Below are positions 1 to 5,075 of a stretch of 10,762 nt of DNA, piece by piece. The notes beneath the pieces were generated by a model. It was not told the DNA's origin. It ran no database searches and saw nothing but the letters and a program-made list of their open reading frames with translations. Where the stretch lies: positions 1 through 10,762 of the forward strand of contig JAAYLY010000074.1 in the NCBI GenBank assembly GCA_012521625.1, given 5' to 3'. Numbering within the stretch: the first letter of the stretch is position 1; each line of letters starts with the position of its first letter. The position numbers were made by a program, and so were the translations under genes. Source of the stretch: Tissierellia bacterium. Lineage in GTDB: Bacteria > Bacillota > Clostridia > Tissierellales > Tissierellaceae.

Positions 1-479
1 ACTTAAGCCATGAAGCAGACGTATACTTTGTGGCCACTGTTCAGGAGGAGGTAAGTATGGCTGGGGCACTAACTGCCACCTATAAGATCAATCCTGATAT
101 TGGAATTGCAGTAGATGTAGGATTTGGTACCACTCCTGAATTGGATAAGGCTGATACCTTAGAGCTAGGCAAGGGACCTGGTATCACCCTAGGGGGGAAT
201 ATCCACCCAGGCCTTAGGAAGAAGCTGGTAGAAACTGCTAAGGAATATAACATACCCCATCAGATGGAGATTACCGTAGGTCCAACGGGAACAGATGCTA
301 GGGCTATGCAGATTACTAGGGAAGGGGTTCCATCTTTAGTCCTATCTATCCCCTTGAGATATATGCATACTTCCGTTGAAGTGGTTGATATGGATGATAT
401 AAGGAATACTGGAAAGTTATTGGCTTTCTTCATTAAGGAAATATCCAAAGACATTTTGGAGGGATTACTATGTTATTAA
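1..479 (+). CDS. M42 family metallopeptidase (aminopeptidase/TET type), 5'-truncated by window edge
   Basis: This is the C-terminal part, about 158 residues, of an M42 di-metal aminopeptidase, a cytosolic exopeptidase family that usually forms dodecameric shells and trims peptides. The frame is open to the left edge (LSHEADVYFVATVQEEV), so the GTG at 30 is an internal Val codon, not a start. Family members are about 330-360 residues, so roughly half the gene is missing. Visible family marks are the Glu-Glu pair of VQEEV (catalytic base plus metal ligand), the metal-binding Asp in the segment AVDVGFGTTP, and the late His in RYMHTSVE. The residue after EEV is Ser rather than the usual Gly, and the later substrate-site motif reads GPTGTDA rather than GGTDS, so it differs from the two paralogues that follow. 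Its end overlaps the next gene by 10 bp. Family assignment is firm; substrate preference is unknown. Confidence 0.93.
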   Translation, partial: LSHEADVYFVATVQEEVSMAGALTATYKINPDIGIAVDVGFGTTPELDKADTLELGKGPGITLGGNIHPGLRKKLVETAKEYNIPHQMEITVGPTGTDARAMQITREGVPSLVLSIPLRYMHTSVEVVDMDDIRNTGKLLAFFIKEISKDILEGLLCY

Positions 480-1501
480 AGAGGTTAACGGAGGCAAATG
501 GTGTATCCGGCAACGAAAAGGAAGTAAGGGATATAATAATCTCAGAAATAAAGGATTACTGCACTAGCTTAAGGGTAGATAGATTGGGTAATATCATCGC
601 CTATAAGGGAGGAAAGCCAAACTCGAAGAAGATCATGGTTACAGCCCATATGGATGAAGTTGGATTAATGGTTAGGGATATAGATTCATCAGGCTTAATT
701 AAATTCCTACCAGTTGGAGGGATAGATAAGAGGATCCTAGTATCCAAAACCGTCCTTATAGGTAAGGATAGGATACCGGGAGTAATAGGGGCCAAGCCAA
801 TACACCTACAAAAGCGTAACGAATGGTCCAACGCCCTAGATATAAAGGAATTATATATAGACATAGGGGCTAAATCTAAGGAAGATGCTGAAAAGTATGT
901 TAGCATAGGCGACTATATAGCCTTTGACAGCCAATATGTTGAGTTTGGAGATAGGTTAGTAAAGGCCAAGGCCTTGGATAATAGGGTAGGATGTGCTATA
1001 CTAATCGACCTAATTAAGAAGGTGGAGGATGTAAGCTTTTATGCTGTCTTTACGGTTATGGAGGAGTTGGGTCTAGTAGGGGCAGGTCCGGCTGCCTATG
1101 CAGTGGATCCAGATATATCCATAATCTTAGAAGGTACCCTTTGCTATGATATGCCTAAGGTGGATAGCCACCAAATACCTACATACATAGGTAAGGGTCC
1201 CGCTATTTCCTTAGTAGATAGGACTACAGTTTATAATAGAAAGCTAAGGGAAAGGGTAGTGGCAGTAGCTGAAAAGGAGAATATACCCTATCAATTCAGG
1301 AAGACCAGCATGGGGGGTAATGATTCTGGCAAGATCCATATAGCCAGGGAGGGTTCTTTAACAACCACCATCTCGGTGCCATGTAGAAACATCCATTCAG
1401 CCGTTTCTGTAGCCAGCTTAGAGGATTATGAGAATACTTATAAATTGGTAGAGGCTGTTTTAACTGATTTAAATGAGGAGGGGTACGATGAGCTTCAATA
1501 G
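470..1501 (+). CDS. M42 family metallopeptidase, middle paralogue with Asp-to-Glu change in metal site
   Basis: A full-length M42 aminopeptidase of 343 residues, the usual family size, without signal peptide or membrane segment, so cytosolic. Expected residues are His60 and Asp62 in AHMDEVG, Asp170 in KALDNRVG, Glu198-Glu199 in VMEELG (catalytic base and ligand) and His309 in NIHSAVS. At the position that is normally Asp (IDVT in the third paralogue) this protein has Glu221 in LEGTLCYDMP. From memory a Glu here also occurs in other bacterial M42 proteins, so the enzyme may well be active with altered metal or substrate preference. The PDZ-like/lid domain lies at about residues 68-160 with GAKPIHLQ and LYIDIGA. 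The ATG at 470 has GGAGGG at 458-463, six bases away, and lies inside the end of the preceding gene, which suggests translational coupling. The true substrate is not known. Confidence 0.95.
   Translation: MLLKRLTEANGVSGNEKEVRDIIISEIKDYCTSLRVDRLGNIIAYKGGKPNSKKIMVTAHMDEVGLMVRDIDSSGLIKFLPVGGIDKRILVSKTVLIGKDRIPGVIGAKPIHLQKRNEWSNALDIKELYIDIGAKSKEDAEKYVSIGDYIAFDSQYVEFGDRLVKAKALDNRVGCAILIDLIKKVEDVSFYAVFTVMEELGLVGAGPAAYAVDPDISIILEGTLCYDMPKVDSHQIPTYIGKGPAISLVDRTTVYNRKLRERVVAVAEKENIPYQFRKTSMGGNDSGKIHIAREGSLTTTISVPCRNIHSAVSVASLEDYENTYKLVEAVLTDLNEEGYDELQ
1475..1483 (+). promoter_or_regulatory. Ribosome binding site that fixes the start of the third M42 gene
   Basis: GAGGAGGGG lies inside the end of the second M42 gene. 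Its GGAGG core is six bases before the ATG at 1488. The in-frame ATG at 1473 has no Shine-Dalgarno sequence before it, and the site itself would be coding if that start were used. The start at 1488 is therefore preferred. Confidence 0.75.
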
Positions 1502-2486
1502 TCAATTACTTAGTAAATTAGTAGAAATATATGGTCCATCCAGCAATGAGGGAAGGATTAGGGACTTTATCAGGGAAGAGATTAAGGACTATGTAGATGA
1601 AATAAGGGTAGATGCCTTGGGTAACCTTATAGCCAGGAAGAAGGGTGAGGGTAAAAGGGTTATGATCTCTGCCCATATGGATCAAATCGGTATGATGGTA
1701 ACGGATATTGACGAAAAGGGCTTTTTAAGGTTTACCAATATAGGGGGTATATCTCCCATTTATTCCTACGGCCAGCAGGTAATCTTTGAAAATGGCACAG
1801 TTGGAGCCATCTTTTGTGAGCCGGTAGAGGATCCATCTAAGATTAAACTAGAAAACATGTATATTGACATCGGGGCCTTTTCAAAGGAAGAAGCTGAAAA
1901 GAAAGTTAGTATCGGAGATATATGTGTATATAAGGGCCATTTCTCTGAAAACGAAAATGTAGTTTTTACCCCCTATTTAGACGACAGGGTAGGCTGCTTC
2001 ATAGCTATTGAGGCCATAAAAGAAATAAGAGAGCCTAAGAACGATTTATATTTCGTATTCTCAGTACAGGAGGAAGTAGGCCTTAGGGGGGCTAGGACTG
2101 CAGCCTTTGCCATAGAGCCTGATATAGGGATTTCCATAGATGTTACATCCCATGGTGATACTCCAAAGGCTAAGAGATTTGCCGTAGGCCTAAACAAGGG
2201 GGCAGCCATAAAGGTTAAGGACAGATCCATTATCGTTCATCCTTATATCCGAGAAACCCTTGTAAAGCTAGCTAAGGAAAAGGAAATACCATATCAAATG
2301 GAAATATTAGAATTCGGCGGAACTGACTCAGGAGCCATCCACCTAAGTAAGGAAGGGGTACCTTCTGGTGTAATTTCAGTACCAACTAGATATGTTCACT
2401 CTCCAGTTGAGATGGCATCTAAAATTGACATTAACAACTGTACTAAGTTATTGGTAGAATTCCTAAATACAGAGTTTGATATCTAG
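1488..2486 (+). CDS. M42 family metallopeptidase, third tandem paralogue with complete metal site
   Basis: A complete M42 aminopeptidase of 332 residues from the ATG at 1488. All five metal ligands and the catalytic base of the family are visible: His63 (SAHMDQIG), Asp165 (YLDDRVG), Glu195 as base and Glu196 as ligand (VQEEVG), Asp218 (IDVTSHGDTP) and His304 (RYVHSPVE). The canonical GGTDSGAIH motif is near residues 278-285. The family removes N-terminal residues from peptides in the cytosol, often as a tetrahedral dodecamer; which residues this one prefers cannot be told. The start is chosen because GAGGAGGGG lies just before it; an ATG 15 bp upstream lacks such a site. It overlaps the end of the second gene by 14 bp, so the three peptidases are almost surely co-transcribed and translationally coupled. 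It is the last gene before a terminator. Confidence 0.95.
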   Translation: MSFNSQLLSKLVEIYGPSSNEGRIRDFIREEIKDYVDEIRVDALGNLIARKKGEGKRVMISAHMDQIGMMVTDIDEKGFLRFTNIGGISPIYSYGQQVIFENGTVGAIFCEPVEDPSKIKLENMYIDIGAFSKEEAEKKVSIGDICVYKGHFSENENVVFTPYLDDRVGCFIAIEAIKEIREPKNDLYFVFSVQEEVGLRGARTAAFAIEPDIGISIDVTSHGDTPKAKRFAVGLNKGAAIKVKDRSIIVHPYIRETLVKLAKEKEIPYQMEILEFGGTDSGAIHLSKEGVPSGVISVPTRYVHSPVEMASKIDINNCTKLLVEFLNTEFDI

Positions 2487-2537
2487 TTCTTTAGATATTA
2501 GATCTTTATAGATTTTATATTTTTATATATTAAATCT
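2475..2537 (+). other. Two AT-rich stem-loops at the end of the peptidase operon
   Basis: ATATCTA (2479-2485) pairs perfectly with TAGATAT (2492-2498) across a 6-base loop and spans the stop codon of the third M42 gene. A second hairpin follows: 2510-2520 against 2525-2537 with a TTTT loop and a two-base bulge. Both are almost pure A/T with no clear following T-run, so neither is a good terminator. They could protect the mRNA 3' end or simply reflect base composition. Confidence 0.3.
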
Positions 2538-2625
2538 TCATAGGAAGAACAATATACATGCATACTAAGCTATATAAGGAAATAAGAGAATTAGTTCATC
2601 GGAAATGAATAAGAGATAAAAAGCT

Positions 2626-2669
2626 AAAGGTGCGAGTCGTAAACTTTCGGTTCGCACCTTTTATTATTT
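2626..2669 (+). terminator. Strong intrinsic terminator after the M42 peptidase operon
   Basis: AAAGGTGCGA (2626-2635) pairs perfectly with TCGCACCTTT (2652-2661). The stem can extend inward by four more pairs, two of them G-U, to an 8-base loop. A T-rich tract, TTATTATTTA, follows. This is the most GC-rich block in an otherwise AT-rich gap. The 10-bp perfect stem plus T-tract fits a rho-independent terminator. It lies about 140 bp past the last peptidase stop, leaving a long 3' tail. On the opposite strand the stem is followed by AGCTTTTTATC, so weak action in both directions is possible, though no minus-strand gene is visible. Confidence 0.8.
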
Positions 2670-2944
2670 ACACTACTCCAAATCATTAGCAAAGCTTCTT
2701 AAAGATTATACTTTTTGCATTTATGGAAAGTGGACTATTTAAAATCTTATATCTATATTAATAAATATAAAAAAACATTATATATCTTAGAATCATAATA
2801 AAACATCAAGTCAATAAATCAACATTAAAGCTTATGCCTATATTATTTTACAATAGACAAATCATTTCTAAATCTTACAATAATAACCCTCTAAATGTTA
2901 AATATTGCATATATTTGTCAGAAAAAAGTTCAATTTTTTCAACG
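2662..2944. other. AT-rich non-coding spacer
   Basis: About 280 bp of very AT-rich sequence between the peptidase terminator and the promoter region of the MerR-like gene. No RNA gene, mobile-element end or credible coding frame is visible. The only structure is GAAAAAA (2921-2927) facing TTTTTTC (2934-2940) across six bases; this is a weak A/T inverted repeat that could be an upstream binding site or chance. A 46-codon open frame at 2834-2974 has no good ribosome binding site and runs into the promoter. Confidence 0.6.
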
Positions 2945-2970
2945 GATTTCCCTACCGAAATACAGAAATC
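2945..2970. promoter_or_regulatory. Candidate operator: inverted repeat just upstream of the MerR-like gene's -10
   Basis: GATTTC (2945-2950) and GAAATC (2965-2970) form a perfect 6-bp inverted repeat with a 14-base spacer. A second GAAAT lies between them (2957-2961), giving the direct repeat GAAATacaGAAATc. The repeat occupies the place where the -35 element and spacer would be, and ends two bases before the TG of the extended -10. MerR-type regulators usually bind dyads in this promoter position, so self-regulation is plausible. The arms are short and AT-rich, so chance is not excluded. Confidence 0.35.
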
Positions 2971-2971
2971 A

Positions 2972-2980
2972 TGATACAAT
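2972..2980 (+). promoter_or_regulatory. Extended -10 promoter for the MerR-like gene
   Basis: TGATACAAT matches the extended -10 form TGnTAtAAT with one change. No good -35 is found 16-18 bp upstream, as is common for extended -10 promoters. A start six or seven bases downstream would fall at about 2986-2988, which is the first base of the ribosome binding site, so the leader would be only about 16 nt long. Confidence 0.55.
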
Positions 2981-2985
2981 AGTTT

Positions 2986-2997
2986 AGGAAGGGGGAG
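2986..2997 (+). promoter_or_regulatory. Ribosome binding site that fixes the start of the MerR-like gene
   Basis: AGGAAGGGGGAG ends five bases before the ATG at 3003. The GTG at 2997, also in frame, overlaps this site and so could not use it. ATG 3003 is therefore the preferred start. Confidence 0.7.
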
Positions 2998-3002
2998 TGG
3001 TT

Positions 3003-3590
3003 ATGTTAGATACTACTTATGAATATTCCATATCAGAAGTAGCTGAGATAACAGGATTTGCTCCTCATGTTCTTAGGTATTATGAGAAGGAATTTGATAT
3101 AGAAGTGCCAAGAAAGGATTCTAACCACAGGTATTATACCTATAAGGAAATAGAATTGCTTCAATACATAAAGGAGTTAAAGGAAAAGGGCTTTGGAAAT
3201 AAGCAGATCAAGATGATTATCAATTCTCCCGAAACCATATTTCCTGAAGAGACAAGCCTGGATATTAGGACTAGTACTGCAATAGAGCCGAAGGAAATTG
3301 CCAATGAAATTTCCAACTTGCTTGAGGACAGATTTTTTGAAAGGCTTACTAATTATTTAGATGAAAGGCAGCATGATACGACGGATTTAGTTGAAAAATT
3401 GAAGGAAGAGATAGTTGCCCTAAGGCAGGAAATCAATTCTAAAGAACATGATGTGCTAATCTGTGAAAATGCAAAACTCAGGATGAAGGTTAAGGAAAAG
3501 GCCTATGAAAACGTTAAGCTAAAAGAGGAAATAGCTAGGCTTAAGAATGAGAATAAGGGCTTCTTTAAAAGGCTTTTTAAAAGGGATTAA
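3003..3590 (+). CDS. MerR-type HTH protein with coiled coil and basic tail (RacA-like architecture)
   Basis: A 195-residue protein. Residues 8-75 form a winged helix-turn-helix of the MerR type: ISEVAEITGFAPHVLRYYEK, then the NHRYYTYKEIELLQYIKELKEKGF wing region. A linker (about 76-125) with many Glu/Ile residues follows, then a predicted coiled coil at about 125-185 rich in Lys/Glu heptads. The protein ends in GFFKRLFKRD, a short aromatic and basic tail that could form an amphipathic helix. There is no drug-, metal- or redox-sensing domain and no cysteine cluster. The layout (MerR HTH, coiled coil, docking tail) resembles Bacillus RacA, which anchors the chromosome to the cell pole through DivIVA; this is an inference from architecture, not close sequence identity. 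It could equally be a simple transcription factor or a phage-type HTH protein. It stands alone between two terminators, with its own promoter. Confidence 0.85.
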   Translation: MLDTTYEYSISEVAEITGFAPHVLRYYEKEFDIEVPRKDSNHRYYTYKEIELLQYIKELKEKGFGNKQIKMIINSPETIFPEETSLDIRTSTAIEPKEIANEISNLLEDRFFERLTNYLDERQHDTTDLVEKLKEEIVALRQEINSKEHDVLICENAKLRMKVKEKAYENVKLKEEIARLKNENKGFFKRLFKRD

Positions 3591-3613
3591 TTTATATAAA
3601 TATTGATGATACT

Positions 3614-3644
3614 AAGGGTAGCGTATGCTGCTCTTTTATTATTT
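3614..3644 (+). terminator. Intrinsic terminator of the MerR-like gene
   Basis: AAGGGTAGC (3614-3622) pairs with GCTGCTCTT (3627-3635) across a 4-base GTAT loop, with two G-U pairs in nine. TTTTATTATTT follows at once. It begins 23 bp after the stop codon. This separates the MerR-like gene from the miaB operon. Confidence 0.7.
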
Positions 3645-3647
3645 CTA

Positions 3648-3656
3648 TGGTATAAT
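3648..3656 (+). promoter_or_regulatory. Extended -10 promoter P1 of the miaB operon
   Basis: TGGTATAAT is a perfect extended -10 (TGn plus TATAAT). The -35 position at 17 bp spacing (3628-3633) falls within the terminator stem and matches poorly. The predicted start is near 3663, giving a leader of about 76 nt that contains the palindrome at 3671-3684. Confidence 0.55.
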
Positions 3657-3670
3657 ATAGTTTATATGTA

Positions 3671-3684
3671 ATTAAAATTTTAAT
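3671..3684. promoter_or_regulatory. Perfect 14-bp palindrome over the P2 -35 element (candidate operator)
   Basis: ATTAAAATTTTAAT is a perfect dyad (ATTAAAA facing TTTTAAT). It covers the -35 hexamer TTAAAA of P2 and lies just downstream of the P1 start. A protein bound here would block P2 and stand in the path of P1. It consists only of A and T, so it may be chance; no regulator can be named. Confidence 0.35.
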
Positions 3685-3700
3685 GAGATTCTGTTATAAT
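3672..3700 (+). promoter_or_regulatory. Promoter P2 of the miaB-mutS-mutL-miaA operon
   Basis: The -35 TTAAAA (3672-3677, four of six matches to consensus) and -10 TATAAT (3695-3700, perfect) are 17 bp apart. The -10 carries the TGn extension (TGTTATAAT). The predicted start is near 3707, about 32 nt before the miaB ATG. This is the best sigma-A type promoter in the window. Confidence 0.7.
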
Positions 3701-3721
3701 ATTTTTATCCAATTAGAAAGT

Positions 3722-3727
3722 GAGGAG
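3722..3727 (+). promoter_or_regulatory. miaB ribosome binding site with long spacing
   Basis: GAGGAG lies 11 bases before the ATG at 3739, longer than the 5-9 usual in this window. A TAG stop directly before the ATG in the same frame rules out an earlier start, so the spacing is real. Confidence 0.6.
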
Positions 3728-3738
3728 AATTTCCATAG

Positions 3739-5058
3739 ATGAAGAAATATCTAATTAAGACCTTCGGTTGTCAAATGAATGAACATGATTCTGAAAAGAT
3801 TTCATGGATTTTAGAAAGTATAGGCTATGAGCAAGCCGAAAGTCAAGAGGAAGCAGACATAATAATTTTTAACACCTGCGCAGTAAGGAAGAGCGCTGAA
3901 GACAGGGTTCTGGGCCAGATTGGAGAGCTAAAGGCCCTAAAGAGGGAAAAACCAGATCTTATCCTATCCATCTGCGGCTGCATGATGCAGAGGGAGGATA
4001 TAGTTGAATATATAACTAGCAAGCATAAGCACGTGGATATTATCTTTGGAACTAACAATATCCATAAATTACCACAATTAATCAATCGATATGAGAAGAC
4101 AGGTCAAACTGTGGTAGATATAGTAGAAGAAAATAGGGAAATAGATGAAAGCATAGAAGCTAACCGTAAATATAGCTTCAAATCCTTTGTAAATATCATG
4201 TATGGCTGTGATAACTTCTGTACCTACTGTATAGTACCCTATACTAGGGGGAGGGAGAGAAGTAGGGAGCCGGAAAATATAATTGCTGAGATTGAAAAAT
4301 TGGCAAGTACTGGCTGTAAGGAAGTTACCCTCTTAGGTCAAAATGTTAACTCCTATGGTAAGACCTTAGATAGGGACTATAGCTTTGCTAATTTAATTGA
4401 AGATATACACAAGATAGACGGTATCAAGAGGATTAGGTTTATGACCTCCCACCCTAAGGATATATCCGATGACTTAATAAAGCTATATGGAAAACTTGAC
4501 AAACTATGCGATCACTTGCACCTGCCGGTCCAATCAGGCAGCAATAAGATCCTAAAGGCCATGAACAGGAAGTATACAAGGGAGGACTATTTAAAGATTA
4601 TAGATAGGGTAAGGGCTGTAAATCCAGATATCAGCATTACTACCGATATTATAGTAGGCTTCCCTGGTGAGACGGAAGAGGACTTTGAAGATACCCTAGA
4701 TCTTGTAAGGAAGGTTGGCTTTGACTCAGCCTTTACATTCCTTTATTCTGTAAGGGAGGGTACACCGGCTGCTAAGATGGAAGACCAAATAGATATGGAA
4801 GTAAAGAATGATAGATTCCAAAGGCTAATGGAGGTACTTCATCCCTTCGGCCTAGAGTTTAACAAGAAATACCTAGGTAAAGAAGTGGAAATCCTAGTGG
4901 AGGAAGTAAGCAAGAATAATGAAAAGGTCCTAACTGGTAGGACTACTAGCGGAAAGTTAGTCCACTTTGAAGGGGATAAGAGCTTAATAGGAGAATTAGT
5001 AGATGTTAAGATTACAAAGGCTAAGACCTTTACCCTTGAAGGTGAACTGGTTAAGTAA
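3739..5058 (+). CDS. miaB: tRNA-2-methylthio-N6-dimethylallyladenosine synthase (MiaB)
   Basis: A radical-SAM methylthiotransferase of 439 residues. It adds a methylthio group to C2 of i6A at position 37 of tRNAs that read UNN codons, making ms2i6A, and so acts after MiaA, which is encoded at the end of the same operon. The N-terminal domain (about 3-110) holds the auxiliary [4Fe-4S] ligands Cys11, Cys47 and Cys81; Cys79 is an extra nearby cysteine. The radical-SAM domain (about 143-370) carries Cys157, Cys161 and Cys164 in the pattern CxxxCxxC within YGCDNFCTYCIVPYTRG, followed by GQNVNSYG and the IVGFPGET motif. A C-terminal TRAM domain (about 372-437) binds tRNA. The RGRERSREPE segment and the CGCMMQ stretch are typical of MiaB rather than the related MtaB or RimO. 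It is the first gene of the operon; mutS follows after 17 bp. Confidence 0.96.
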   Translation: MKKYLIKTFGCQMNEHDSEKISWILESIGYEQAESQEEADIIIFNTCAVRKSAEDRVLGQIGELKALKREKPDLILSICGCMMQREDIVEYITSKHKHVDIIFGTNNIHKLPQLINRYEKTGQTVVDIVEENREIDESIEANRKYSFKSFVNIMYGCDNFCTYCIVPYTRGRERSREPENIIAEIEKLASTGCKEVTLLGQNVNSYGKTLDRDYSFANLIEDIHKIDGIKRIRFMTSHPKDISDDLIKLYGKLDKLCDHLHLPVQSGSNKILKAMNRKYTREDYLKIIDRVRAVNPDISITTDIIVGFPGETEEDFEDTLDLVRKVGFDSAFTFLYSVREGTPAAKMEDQIDMEVKNDRFQRLMEVLHPFGLEFNKKYLGKEVEILVEEVSKNNEKVLTGRTTSGKLVHFEGDKSLIGELVDVKITKAKTFTLEGELVK

Positions 5059-5060
5059 TT

Positions 5061-5068
5061 GAAGGAGG
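5061..5068 (+). promoter_or_regulatory. Ribosome binding site that favours a TTG start for mutS
   Basis: GAAGGAGG is a strong Shine-Dalgarno sequence in the short gap after miaB. It ends one base before the ATG at 5070, too close for normal use, but seven bases before the in-frame TTG at 5076. The TTG start gives the N-terminus MSKLTPMMQQY, a form common among MutS proteins. Confidence 0.6.
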
Positions 5069-5075
5069 TATGGAT

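Noticed and set aside
30..479. GTG at 30 as the start of a 149-residue protein
   Set aside because: The frame is open to the left edge and the upstream residues (SHEADVYF) fit the M42 family, so the gene is truncated by the window, not started here.
1473..1487. Upstream ATG at 1473 as start of the third M42 gene
   Set aside because: It has no ribosome binding site, while the ATG at 1488 has an excellent one, and family N-termini fit the shorter form.
2558..2608. 16-codon open frame (MHTKLYKEIRELVHRK) in the gap
   Set aside because: It has a weak AGGAAG upstream but is too short to support as a gene without conservation data.
2611..2669. Possible riboswitch or T-box expression platform
   Set aside because: No aptamer motif or T-box sequence is visible, and the next gene is over 300 bp away behind its own promoter. 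A plain terminator explains the hairpin.
2921..2940. GAAAAAA/TTTTTTC dyad as a terminator
   Set aside because: The stem is nearly all A-T and short, with no T-tract beyond its own arm.
2834..2974. 46-codon open frame upstream of the MerR-like gene
   Set aside because: There is no good ribosome binding site, the composition is biased by AT content (Asn, Ser, Ile, Tyr), and the end overlaps the -10 promoter.
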